NCBI GenBank assembly: GCA_936450465.1
Contig: OW388289.1
Coordinates: forward strand, 76,186,593-76,250,592
Direction of reading: 5' to 3'
Length of the DNA stretch: 64,000 nt
Origin: Gibbula magus
Taxonomy: Eukaryota > Mollusca > Gastropoda > Trochida > Trochidae
Shown: in pieces, positions 52,101 to 63,997 of the stretch
Layout: the number at the start of each line of letters is the position of its first letter
How positions within the stretch are numbered: the stretch's first letter is position 1
Position numbers and translations under genes: made by a program
Notes under the pieces: generated by a model
What the model was told of the DNA's origin: nothing
The model's input: only the letters and a program-made list of their open reading frames with translations
Databases searched by the model: none

Positions 52101-52669
52101 GAACTATACGATACTTATACGTTTCCCCGTAAATGTTCATACTTAAATTAACATCAAAATTTGATATTTTGCCTATTCGTGCGTAGGAACTCTGGGCCAT
52201 TACTGAAATGTTTTTTTGTGGACATGAATCAATATCTGTAGGTTATATTCCCGAAAGAGTGGACGTTAGAATTTGATGTTACCGAGTCTATCCACAATAA
52301 ATGACTTCTCATTCGATCTGGAATATTAGTCAATGGCCATGAATCGGTTCAGGAATGACAAATGAACCTATGGGAATACGTGGAGCTCTATATGTCATCA
52401 GAAGAAGTGATCAATAAATTTCCTTTGCAGAATTCAATACTGAGAGATTCTCATTTGGTCCAGTAATGGATGGTTCTTGGGTACAATGAACCGGGTGCTT
52501 TAGTTGGGTAAAAGTTTGATAACTTGTAAACTCACAATCTAATACATGTGCAATACTTTGACATAGACACAATATCACTTTACAATGACAAACAGTCTTG
52601 TCTTGACTGGACAGTTTATACATGAGGTTACTTTACCAAAACAAATGACATATGGTCTGACTGGATATA

Positions 52670-53149
52670 CACTCAACCGCTAAAGAAACGTCACCACATT
52701 TTCAACAGTGTGAAAACAAAATACTGCTCCCTGAGAAAATAGATTTTGAATGTATTCGATAGACATATGTTTCATAAATGAGTGATCACAATTTGATGCA
52801 TCAGAGTATGATATATTTGTATTTTTTATGTCAGTTCAAATACACTTGGAGTGCTGAAATCGCTATTTCAAAATGGGTTTTTTGGGCCAGAGTGTATGGC
52901 ATTTAAGTCACAAATGTAAAATGTACATAAGTAATTAATAAAGTATGTTGTCGACATTAATAACTTTCTTGAAATAAATTTTATTGATGCGTCTTAACTG
53001 TAGGACGACATAAAACAAGCCAAAAAAGCCCTTTTTGACTCTCCAATCTCGTTTAGTTAAGGTGATTCGAAAAAGTTGTGTTCAGTTGTGTTCATCACTC
53101 GTGGATTGAATTATCTTGCATTTTGTATGGTTTCTTTTGCGGTTGAGTG
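52670..53149. mobile_element. TA-target MITE (copy 2)
   Basis: Termini CACTCAACCGCTAAAGAAAC at the left and GTTTCTTTTGCGGTTGAGTG at the right, with TA on both sides (52668-52669, 53150-53151). It is 480 bp, shorter than the copy 1 version through internal deletions. Copy 0 has the empty site near 6757. Confidence 0.85.
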
Positions 53150-55017
53150 TATGTACACACAGACAACTTTTGGTCTTCTCAAATTCACAATAATAATACT
53201 ATCTTTTTCTAATTATTTGAAATGATTAAAACTGACAATTGGACAGTAAATGGGATAACAAAAATGTCACGAATAGATGAGAAACGTTGACAAAACCAGC
53301 TTGTTGTTAAATCTAACCATTTAACAGCCGTCATGCTCTATCCTAACATAGGCGATAACATTAATCATATGGTTCAGTAGACTTGATTTATATTCAATAA
53401 AATATGGATTATAAAACTGACAAGCTTGATAGAAGGTTAGATGTAATCATGTTAGAGCAAATCGATTGTAACATAAAGGATTAGTTGATCAAAACAATGC
53501 CATCACAATATCCGGGTGAGGTAAAATATGAGGAAATAAGCATTTTATGGGATGCTCTGTGGCTTGTGGCGATATTCATTTAATCATATTTAAATGAAAT
53601 GTAGCTTAAAGAAACAGTCTGTTGACACTGGCAACAATCATATTAAAAATATACATTGAGTTATTCTTAAAATGTTAACGTATTTTAGTTTTGGAATGTT
53701 GATATTAAACGTCTGAATTTGAGCAATTGTAACATATTAATCTAAGTTGATATGTATCATATGAATTCACTTAATTAACTCAATATTGCTTTACATTATT
53801 GCTTTCATTCTCACTCGCAACAAGTTCCATGACAACCCTCATGTAGACCATATTGAGTTGAAGCAGCTTTTACTCTGACAATTTCAACGTTTCACGTTTC
53901 AATTGTCCATACCTTCTTACTAGTGAAAGTCATTCTTGACAAATTGAATTCCCGAAACTCTGTGGGTTAGGTTTCACATATCTCATTTTGTTAATGTGCC
54001 TCACCGTCTTAACCAGAAGCAAATTGGTTGTGAACAGACATCATCACCGTGGTTTGCCATCGCCAGTTGAACAACAACAATTGTGTTCTCATTGCAGTCA
54101 TAGTTTGCTTGTTTTTGTTAGTACAATTCGTATTCAGTGTTTCGTGAAATCCATTCAGTGTTAACAGTTTTGGCATTAAACAACAAACTATGTGTGCATT
54201 ATGTTTGGTAGTTGTTATTTGAAGGTAACTATAGCTAACATTAACATTGTTTTATTTTGGATCACACAATCTACAATAGAATGTTGTTTTGTTTAACATA
54301 CTCTCAGAGCTTAACCAAAATTCCGTTTTGACAAGGCCTCGGTGGCTTAAAGGTTATATTGTTGAGCTGTTCAGTGCTGGTTGTTTAACACTTCAAGTCT
54401 GAAAGATCTTGGAATCAATCATTCCAGACAGCAGGATCTACTCTATTGAATCAAGCTGTTCAAATTTAAACTGAAATCAAACTTGGAAACATACAAAGTG
54501 TATTACTTCTCAGTTTTAAATAGTTTATATTATTACAAATGTTTCATCACAAGCTCTTCATTATTGAATTCAATTTCATTGTTTATGAAGCAAAACATTG
54601 AATTTGAGCCGTCCGTTACTTGCCACTACTCTATAATGATGAAACATCAAATCTTGTGTAACATTAGTTAATTGTCTCTTTAATGGGTGTTGTTAGACTT
54701 CTCAAACGTGGTCAGGAATGAAATTAAATCTGTAAATCTTAGTTTGTATAAACGCTTTGACATAAAATCTTGCAAGTTAAACAGACGTTACATACACCTG
54801 TGTATATTGCTATGAACAGTCTAATTGAACATCGCTGTAAGTGAGTTTAACAACAGTATATTTCCCAGATAAAAACTAATGTGTATCGTGAATTATCACT
54901 ATTAGCTCAAAACTAAAATTGCAGTATTTTGATTTATTATTTAGTGATAAATTTGATGAATAATATCTCTTTGTGATTGATACCACTTTTAGCAGTAAAC
55001 TGCAAACAACAATTGAT

Positions 55018-55067
55018 ATCATTATCGTTATCGTTATCGTTATCGTTATCGTTATCGTTATCGTTTT
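55018..55067 (+). repeat. (ATCGTT)n hexanucleotide array, copy 2
   Basis: About eight hexamers, slightly different in phase from 40768-40818. Confidence 0.95.
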
Positions 55068-57354
55068 ATTACAAATTTTTCATCACTGTTTGCTGTTTTA
55101 TGAGTTTTTTACTTTTCATTTTAACCTTTTTATTATTGAATCTTGTGTAACATTAGTTTAAAGTCTCTTTAATGGGCGATGTAAGGCTTGACAAACGTGA
55201 TCAGGAAATAAATTAAATCTTTTGTCAGAAAGTTTCAGTTGAATTCAATGTAACAAGATAAAAGGAATATTTAACAAACTTAAAATAAATTCAGCAAATT
55301 AATTTTAGACACTTCCTCTTGTGGTAAATTGATTATTCAATAAATATTTTTACCGAAAATTGCATCAAGAGAAATCATTTTTGCTTGAATACTGCTGAAT
55401 ACATTGTGACTTTGAGCGGATACATGTATGCTTTTTAGCACCATTATTTCATTTAACACTGATTTAGCATTGGACTTTAAATAATCCTCTAAAGCTTTAG
55501 TTTTATGTGATTTGTAGTAAAGGTAGAGGATATTGTGTTACAATTACAGCAATTCATTAAACCTTTTTCTTTCTATAAAACAGCTACTCATTCAACAACG
55601 AGTGTATTATTGTATGTCATAACATTACAACTTTTTAAGCTTTCTACCGTCTTGCCTTTCAGAAGAGGTTTCCAAACAAAGGATTTTTCCAAAATGCCAT
55701 TGATTTTACATTAGGGCATATGACAGGTCCTTCCCTCATCTCCTAACTGCATTAATACTCCAGTAATAATCACATTTAAATTCACGTTACACATTAAGTT
55801 TTATCTGGGGAATGTTTCGCTGTTAAACTCACTTACATCCATATTCAATTAGAATTCAATAGAAATATACACAGGTGTATGTAACGTATGTTTAGCTTGC
55901 AAGATTGTATGTTGATATTTGTATTATGATCATGCCTTTAATGTCTGAAAAATAAGTTTATACAAAATATTTTTTATCAATGGACGCATGAAGAGTTGAC
56001 ATACTGTAATTATCAGAATGCATCTCAAATTCTACCTCCACATATCCAGATGGCGATTCCTTGTAAAAATGTCTTATTAAATGTAACATGTCCGTGCTAT
56101 TTGCAAAAATCAATAATTAACATTTGACGTCTTCTATAAACTAATGGCATAGTAGGTCGGACTCATTTCATTTAAAATTAAAGCAATTAAGCTTCAAGCA
56201 AAAAATATTATAACAGATAAATTGAGCATCCACGTTGCAAGGAAAGTATTCATATGATTGTCAGTGATGACAGGGAAAAGGTAATACATCTAATCACCAA
56301 ATAGCATTTGGTGCCACATGGTCTTCTGCCAAGTACAGGTTCTGTAACAATGGGCGTGGTGTATCACAGTCACAATGCCAGTTGCGTTATCTCAGAATCT
56401 ACATTGATCAGAATTCATTTGCAACATTTTGGTATAGAGTTAGAAGATAAATTTACATATTTACATATTCAGATATCAGATTTCTGAGTTGAGATGAACA
56501 TTTACATTTACATTTACTTGAACGATAAGATGGCTGACTTGTATTACCGAGTTGAGATATTTAATTTTCAAGTTACATCCATTTTTAGTTTTAATGCAAA
56601 ACTCACTTGTGTACGTGTGTTCGCATCAGGATTAGATATCAATGTGGTCTTAATGAATATTCTAGTTGACTATCTAAATATGTCTAATGTTATTTTAGGC
56701 TTGTATAAGAAAATATGTTCACCAAATATTATCCAGAAGATTGCTTTATGTTGATGATTGGCTCATTCATGCAATTACTGATGGAATCAATGAATATCAA
56801 TGGACTCCTATCCTAAGTTCTACTAAGAAGCATACCATCAGCTGTTCCCATATGTCGAGATTTCATAACATCGGCCATTCTCAATCATGGAGATTTAAAC
56901 TGGAATATTATTCAATAAAGGATGAATCTCTGATGGATTAAACCAATAAGTTTGTGAATATGCGGTCAGATTTAATATATCACACCAATCCATTCAAATG
57001 TTATCAACAATGTTAAATTATATACTATCTGTTAAGTGTTAAGACCTTTTTAACACCATCAACTAATTGCCTTTACAACCAGTGTGGCCAAGATGGTCTC
57101 CTTCCTGCCAGCATCGTGTAATGGTTCCTTTTACCTTTTACCAAGTTTTTGAGGAACCCCCGGAGCTAGTAATATCGATGTTTTACATAAGTTAATTCAA
57201 TCAGTATGAAAAGGGCATTAGTAAAGTAAAGTGAGGACAGGAGAAAAGGTAGAGTATTTGATTAAGTTAAAATCGATGATATATATGTATAATATTTCTT
57301 GTTCTCTGATAACCTTAAAAAATTAACTGTTAAAAGGGGCTAATGAAACTTCAC

Positions 57355-58076
57355 GAGCATCAATAGTGCACGAGTCAAATGGAGCTATGAAATGAGCATC
57401 GATAGTGCATGAGTCAAATGGAGCTAGGAAATCAGCATAAATAGTGCATGAGTCAAATGGAGCTATGAAATGAGCATAAATAGTGCATGAGTCAAATGGA
57501 GCTATGAAATGAGCATCGATAGTGCATGAGTCAAATGGAGCTATGAAATGAGCATAAATAGTGCATGAGTCAAATGGAGCTATGAAATAAGCATCAATAG
57601 TGCATGAGTCAAATGGATCTAGGAAATCAGCATCAATAGTGCATGAGTCAAATGGAGCTATGAAATGAGCATCAATAGTGCAGGAGTCAAATGGAGCTAG
57701 GAAATGAGCATATATAGTGCAGGAGTCAAATGGAGCTATGAAATGAGCATCAATAGTGCATGAGTCAAATGGAGCTATGAAATGAGCATCAATAGTGCAT
57801 GAGTCAAATGGAGCTAGGAAATCAGCATCAATAGTGCATGAGTCAAATGGAGCTAGGAAATCAGCATTAAAAGTGGATCAGACAAATGGAGCTAGAAAAT
57901 TAGCATAAATAGTGCATGAGTCAAATGGAGCAATGAAATGAGCATAAATAGTGCATGAGTCAAATGGAGCTGGGAAATCAGCATCAATAGTGCATGAGTC
58001 AAATGGAGCTGGGAAATCAGCATTAATAGTGGATGAGTCAAATGGAGCTAGAAAATGAACATTAACTGTGTAAGGG
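57355..58076 (+). repeat. 39-bp minisatellite, copy 2 array (about 18 units)
   Basis: Longest of the arrays. Nearly all units contain CATGAGTCAAATGG. Unit variants (TATGAAATGAGCATAAATAG and AGGAAATCAGCATCAATAG) alternate in blocks, suggesting multi-unit duplication. Confidence 0.95.
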
Positions 58077-58158
58077 CAAAGGGTTTCAGGAGATGCCTAA
58101 AAACAATGACATCTGAAAGAGACTTCTTTTGAACGTTGAAAGAAAATCTATTGACAGT

Positions 58159-58164
58159 AAAGAC
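58159..58164. other. Empty insertion site of the giant element (copy 2)
   Basis: GACAGTAAAGACAGTATTAT is continuous, with one AAAGAC. Confidence 0.85.
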
Positions 58165-58730
58165 AGTATTATTTTATTATCTACAGTGCTGTTTGTAAAG
58201 ATCACCGACTAACAGCATTAAAATAATAATTTTACGTTGGTTTAATTTAAGTAATTAACAACAACTGAATTACATTAATATATTTTTCTCTTAATAATAA
58301 CACACAGGTCAACGATCAACGCAACTATCCCTTTATATCTATTAAATACAGATGTACACCGTTGTAATTTAAATGGGATAACATTTAAATTTTTACTTGT
58401 TTCAAAGCGTCATCGTAATATTCTAATGGCTTAAGTTTCTAGCTAAATGTTGTGTCAAAGGCTTTTAATTTCATAATAGCCATTGATTTAATTTTCAAAG
58501 AAGCAAGTGAAGAATATCTAAAGGTTGATCAATATGGCACAAGGGGAAGTGTTTAAACCAGATTGGCTGAATATGTTCCGGTTGGTGGAAAGCTTTCTCC
58601 TATCTCGTTTACATCAAACATTAATCTCAGCTTCCTGATAAACTATTTCCATTCATTCGCGTCAGGCCACCTTCCAATGAATTACTAAAGTAATTAAATG
58701 CTATTGGGGGTGTTCTTTCATAACAGTAAG

Positions 58731-58732
58731 AT

Positions 58733-58768
<36 letters not shown>

Positions 58769-58811
58769 CAGTAGTAGTAGCAGTCGTTGTAGTAGTAGGA
58801 GCAGTAGCAGT
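58731..58811. repeat. AGT microsatellite remnant at the duplication end
   Basis: About 80 bp that begins like 44371 and stops at the junction with unrelated sequence. Confidence 0.95.
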
Positions 58812-58844
58812 CACATGAGAAACAGAAGTGATTTCATGAAGTTT

Positions 58845-58980
58845 CCTGACCAGGATACTCCGAATTTCAGTATCAGTATACCATAGGATACTCGGGGTAT
58901 CCAAAAATATCCTGTTCTGGATACTCCGGGTTTCATGATTCAGGATACGTCAGAATACTTCAGGATACTTCAGGAAACTA
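58845..58980. repeat. GGATACT-rich patch beside the duplication border
   Basis: GGATAC(T/G) occurs five times, at about 58852, 58887, 58920, 58943 and 58963, and in complement twice (GGTATCC, ATATCC) within 130 bp. It reads as a decayed short repeat. Origin unknown. Confidence 0.7.
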
Positions 58981-58985
58981 TATTA

Positions 58986-59434
58986 AACTATCGGAATTTG
59001 TTAGAAATTTTAAAATATTACACATAATACTGCAAATTATACCACAGACGAACGAGGTTTAACCCTGTCATACAGTTTTGGCATTAGTTGTTTCTGTCAG
59101 ACGACATTAGATTCATGTAGACGCTTTTTATTGAGAAAATTATACATTGAAGCATGTGTAAAATCACGTTTGATATGTGTGGCTCTTTGTCATTGTTGCT
59201 TCCCTATCATATGTATCAGTATCAAATGCATAAGTTTAAGTTACCTGCATTAAAGTTCTTTATACAAGTTCTTTTATAATTGTTGTCTGGATCGTGATAG
59301 ATTTATGAAAAACCTAAAACTCACCTTTTAAAAAAGCGCATCCGAAAGAACACTATGAATATCCAAATCAAATACAGGTATTAACACTACACAACATGTG
59401 TATCCACCATTGATGAAACTCTTAGGTGTTTACA
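58986..59434. other. Non-coding stretch, nothing recognised
   Basis: I see no gene or repeat between the GGATACT patch and the LINE target site. Confidence 0.5.
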
Positions 59435-59443
59435 CGTGTAGTA

Positions 59444-60432
59444 TGATGATGATGATTACGGGGATTTAACGAGCGGTTTTCAGCGGAGCTGTTCTCCCAC
59501 TCGGGTCACAAGGACCTTTAATAAAGTTCCGAAAGTTCGAGAAAATGGATAATTTTGAAGCCAAGGCCGAAAGGTGGAGGCAATTTTGAAATTTTGAAAT
59601 TTGGAATATGAAAATTACCTAGGTTAGGTTAAGCCGGGGGGGGGGGGGGGGAAGAGAGGAGGAAGGTTAAAATTGTTATTTTTTGATGAAATATAATTTT
59701 AGTGTGTTTTTTTAGATTCGGTCCAAAAGGCCCGAATCCTTTAAGTAAGTGCCGACCGCTTGGAAGGTACTGTAGTTATTTTGTGGATTTAGAATTTGGT
59801 ATATGTTATTTGTTTGGATATTGTTTGCCCTTAATTTAAGGTTTAGTATTTGGCGGAAGGCCGCATACTGTGGGCATTCAGTAAGAATGTGGTGAATTGT
59901 TTCTGCCTGTGGGCAGTGTGGGCATGTTGCGGGGGTGTTTGTAATTTTAATTTTATTGGTATGATAGTTTAATTTAGTATGCCCCGTTTGGAGCTTAATT
60001 ATTGCCCTATCAATATTTTTGTTTTTGGAATATATTTTTTGTTTAGTTAGGGGTTTAGAGATAATTTGTTTGGTGTGATGAGCCTGTTTAGAATTTGCAT
60101 ATTGCATATGCCATACTCGCTTTGCGTGTGATTTTGAAAGGCTTTTTGCCTCTTGTTTAGAATGAAAAAGGGGTAGAATTTTTGGTAATTTAAGGCCCTC
60201 CTTGGCAGCTTTGTCGGCTTTTTCGTTGCCAAATATGCCGACGTGTGCTGGTACCCATAGGAGTTTTACTGCCTTGCCTTGGAAATTTAAGTTATGGATG
60301 GAATTTAGAATTTTGGAAATTAGATCAGGGCGGTTTTTTGTTGATTTGTTTTGAAGTGCCTGAAGGGCACTGAGAGAATCCGAAAGGATGAGAATTTTGC
60401 CCTGATCTTTAATATTAGGGTGGGATAAAGCT
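59444..60432 (-). mobile_element. 5'-truncated LINE 3' end with RNase H domain
   Basis: A non-LTR retrotransposon remnant on the minus strand, bounded by a 9-bp duplication CGTGTAGTA (59435-59443 and 60433-60441). It starts inside the coding region, runs through the stop near 59712, a 3' untranslated part with a 16-base C run (59636-59651, G on the plus strand), and ends in a short (ATC)n tail (59444-59456). The tail type and RNase H domain fit I-like LINE clades, but the clade cannot be fixed without the reverse transcriptase. Confidence 0.85.
59712..60432 (-). pseudogene. LINE ORF2 C-terminus: RNase H plus zinc-knuckle region (truncated)
   Basis: The minus strand has an open frame of about 240 codons, from the truncation point near 60432 to the stop at 59712, with no frameshift. 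It begins ALSHPNIKDQGKILILSDS, where the SDS aspartate is a catalytic residue of RNase H. Further on, WVPAHVGIFGNEKADKAAK carries the conserved His and the last Asp. After about 100 residues follow CPHCPQAETIHHILTECP, the C-terminal CxxC...HxxxxC knuckle of LINE proteins, and a final FQAVGTYLKDSGLLDRI. The protein would have digested the RNA strand during target-primed reverse transcription. No start codon, endonuclease or reverse transcriptase remains, so it is non-functional, though the uninterrupted frame implies a recent insertion. A 131-codon sub-frame from Met at 60107 is only part of it. Confidence 0.85.
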
Positions 60433-60441
60433 CGTGTAGTA

Positions 60442-61270
60442 ACTCGAGATAAATGGTTAACATCTTGCCCAATTGATTATCCCGGATTTCAGCTCAAATC
60501 TCATTGGTGTTTCACTTAACAGTTACTGATTTCATTGGATAACTCAAAACAGTATATCATCCATTGGCTGTGACGTGATTCTATTGACAGGCAACATAAG
60601 GCCCATAAGCCACCCGTGTGTGTTTTTACAGGTGACTAGTTCACACCTGCTTAGCTGGTCACAAGTGAATTACTAGTATTGTCTGAGTATCTTAATTGAC
60701 ACTTAACAAAGACGTCTGCATTTCACGGATGGTATTCACAAGAGATGAACACAATGTTAAATAACAAACAAAGAGCCCGTTTAGTTTGTACACCTCAGAG
60801 TGTCAACAAGATTCACCCAGACGAGGGATTAACGATGGATTAATTAGTGTGGTCAATATGGGTACCAACTTGAGGCAAAGCTCATGTCTCTTGATAGATG
60901 ACTACAGCTCTCCTGTAAATGTTGAAATAAACTTATTCAGATTTTATATGGTTTTAACAATATTTATTCATGTACTCAGGGGAATCAACAAACAGGTTTT
61001 CCCTATATAACTGTTTCTCCCGAAAAGAACATAAAACAGGATAATTACATCATAAATATAATCATACATACATGAATGTAGAAAAACACAACATCATTTT
61101 AATAGATATTTCATAAGAAGCGTTTGCTATGAGAAATGAAGAGCCTGGATTATGGATTACCCACCGTTATAATAGACATATATCATAAATTGGTGTATTA
61201 TTCTTTTCAGACATGTAATACAATTTATTGTACATTCATCATGACATTTATTTTATGTATTTTGTATCCC
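60442..61270. other. Non-coding stretch, no gene recognised
   Basis: The one 74-codon frame (60786-61010) shows no known motif. A short inverted motif AGGTGACTAGTTCACACCT lies near 60640. Confidence 0.45.
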
Positions 61271-63997
61271 AGAGCGGCATTGACATAAGCGTCAACTTGT
61301 TTGCCAATCCGGATCCATTTATGGAATAAATATGTTTAAATCACATATCTCGGAAACGTCCAGATTTTCATGTGGTCACAATAACGAAAACTTACATGTA
61401 CTTCGCTATCTGTTTACTTGCTGAAGCTACTACCATTTAAGATCAAATATGTATTTTTACAATCAAGGCTAGGACATAACAACAGTATAATATGATCACG
61501 GGGAGAGATATTTATATAGGGGTAACCCTGTTTATCGATCCCCCTTTCCATGTACCATCTGGAAAATAAATACTGTTTAAATCATATGATAACAGCTCCT
61601 TGAAGGACACCACTTACAATAATATTTTGAACTCATTACATCAGTTTATCAGTAAAAGCAACCGGTTTCTTTGAAAGTTATTGTAGTTAATGATTAAATT
61701 CTGAGCTGCAGCCCACTTCATTATTAGTCACACCTAACAACATAACAATATTCATGTCTGATGTTATACAAATGTTAATTTTCATTTTTCTGTCTCATTT
61801 ATCTTGTAACCAGCTTTTTAAAAATATATGGTTTAAACATATGTTTATTCAATAAGAATGTGGTTTGGCAAACAAGCAAAACTCTGCTTATGTGAATGCC
61901 TCACCACTACATAAAACATAAACAAATTCACAAGAGCTGGTAACATGTTAACAACAAATGAAAAATCAAGACAATCAAACTATAGATATACGTACATAAG
62001 TGTTAATTGATAATTTGTTGCAGTTTCGTTCCATTATATTTATTTAGATAATTTAGAATGATTTTCAAAATATGATTTTTAAAAATATATATGTGCCGGA
62101 GCGGATTGTGCCTTGTTCGCCAATAATTTGTTCATGTTTATGAAATAAAATACGTTTAAATATGGTTTAAACTTATTTATTTCATACATGAAATGGATTG
62201 GTAAACGAACTTTAAAAGTTAAAGTGAATACAGCTCCAGACTACAGGACATTATGCGTCATGGTGAATTTACAAAATATCATAAATTTACAAATTCAACA
62301 ACAAAACAAAACAAGACAAGTAATATTATAAGAAACAAAAACACCAAACAAAACTAGGTGTTATGATGTCAGCAGAATAGATATCTGGATATAGGTAACG
62401 CCAACAAGGCACGGCACGGCTCAAACATACATAACATTGTGGCTTTTTGTTTTAGTTTATTGTTAAATTCTCCTAGTCTGCTATATGTTTAAACCAAAGT
62501 GATCATAAACAGATAGGTTGAGGACAATGCAGAGAATATAATTTTATTTCACTTCTTAAACAACTAGCTTTATTCAAATATCAAGGTTGAATATAAGCTT
62601 TCCTGAAATCATTATAACAAGGACCTGATAATATGAAAAGAAATTAAATTATCGGTTTCAAAGTTTGCTAACTACTTTCTGTCTGAATAAGGAACTAATT
62701 TACAATTATAATATTGCCGTGTAGAGTTGAATGTAGGGACACATGTTACAAGAAAAAAGTCACAAATTATATAATATATTAGTATATATTATGTTGATAT
62801 ATGATATATATTTTTGTTAGTTGTTTTTGTAATGTATTCTTAAATATTTGGTTCTTTTTAATCTTTAAACACAAACAGATTAACTTTGATCTTGTGTCAT
62901 GGTGACACCTCACCCTGTCACACATCTGTATGTTTTGACAGGGATTAAGAGGGGATTAGATGGTTACTTGACTGTGGGGCTGTAACCTGTTTTAGAGCAG
63001 ATAGACAGTTCACTCATCGCAGTGGATACACACTGTGACACTAATTAGCCCTCCTGCTGTGATCCCCTTTGATCAAAAGGTTCTTAGCCGGGAATGCTAA
63101 ATGCGTGACCAGTAGCCTTGTTATGGATGAATGAACCCTGAGCGTCTCACTCAAAATGAGGAAAGATATATTGTTTATTAATGTGTCATACAGAGTAATT
63201 TATACATGTTGATGCAATAAAATGTATGAGCGGGTAGTGATTCGAAGCAGAATGAATGTATACATTACACATGTAGAGAATGTTCATAAACAACAATCAT
63301 GTGCACAGATTCTTTATTGAATAATAATGAGTTTAAACCATATGATTATGTTATAGCTGGTTGTTTTTATGTCCAGTTCTCGTGCGTAATATAAGCAACA
63401 GTTTGCTTTTTACCAAACCACATTCTTCATGAATAAATATGTTTAAACCACATACATTACACCTTTATAAATACCTCTCCAGTACATAATACATATTCAT
63501 TCATCAAAACTGAGAAAGCACAACATTAAATAAAGGTGAATACATGTAATAGAATAACATTAATTTTCAACTTTTAATTTTCACAAGGAAATTAGTAAAA
63601 TAACCATTTAGGTAAAACAGTAATGCACTGAAAGGATGATACTTCGACTTATTGGCTTATGTAGTGCCGCTCTACTAAATATATCAAAGTACAATTTATA
63701 ATTCAAGATCAATGTACAAATTCAGTGATCAAATGATTACACAAAGGCAAAAAGCAAAACACTAATTCGGAAATATCTAAAAGGACACATGCTGAATAGG
63801 ATGATTTAAATGTTAGTGACTCTTGAATAAAATTATAGACAGATTCGAGGATTAACTGATTTGTCTTTTGCTTAAAAATTATTCCATATATATTGTTTCT
63901 GCGTCCAGCTTTTGCTTTCATTGTACTGGAGCGGCGTTGAAATAAGCCAACGGCTTGTTCGCCAATCCAGATTTCTTTTTGGAAATAAATAATAATA
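61271..63997. repeat. Cluster of about 75-bp dispersed repeats with GTTTAAAC core
   Basis: Consensus, in pieces: GAGCGGCATTGACATAAGC, then TTGTTTGCCAATCC, then TTTATGGAATAAATATG, then TTTAAACCACATA. Clear members: 61271-61350, 62098-62165, 63375-63450 and 63925-63997 on the plus strand, and 61815-61880 and 62168-62205 inverted. Partial members are at about 61555-61590, 62480-62500 and 63320-63345. The sequence between members is unrelated by eye. The last member runs off the window into AATAATAATA. The family is not recognised. Confidence 0.65.

Larger units (their letters stand above)
48185..58811 (+). repeat. Segmental duplication, copy 2 (truncated)
   Basis: Direct repeat of copy 1 lacking the nested module and the hairpin element. 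Homology ends abruptly within the AGT microsatellite: copy 1 continues with more AGT units and GTGATCAAACGTTTTTC, while copy 2 passes to CACATGAGAAACAG at about 58812. The unit-tail sequence seen at 24590-28617 and 44620-48184 is therefore missing after copy 2. Confidence 0.9.

Noticed and set aside
62880..63120. Possible exon in a less AT-rich patch
   Set aside because: No open frame of useful length, no splice-bounded coding signal and no recognisable protein in any frame.
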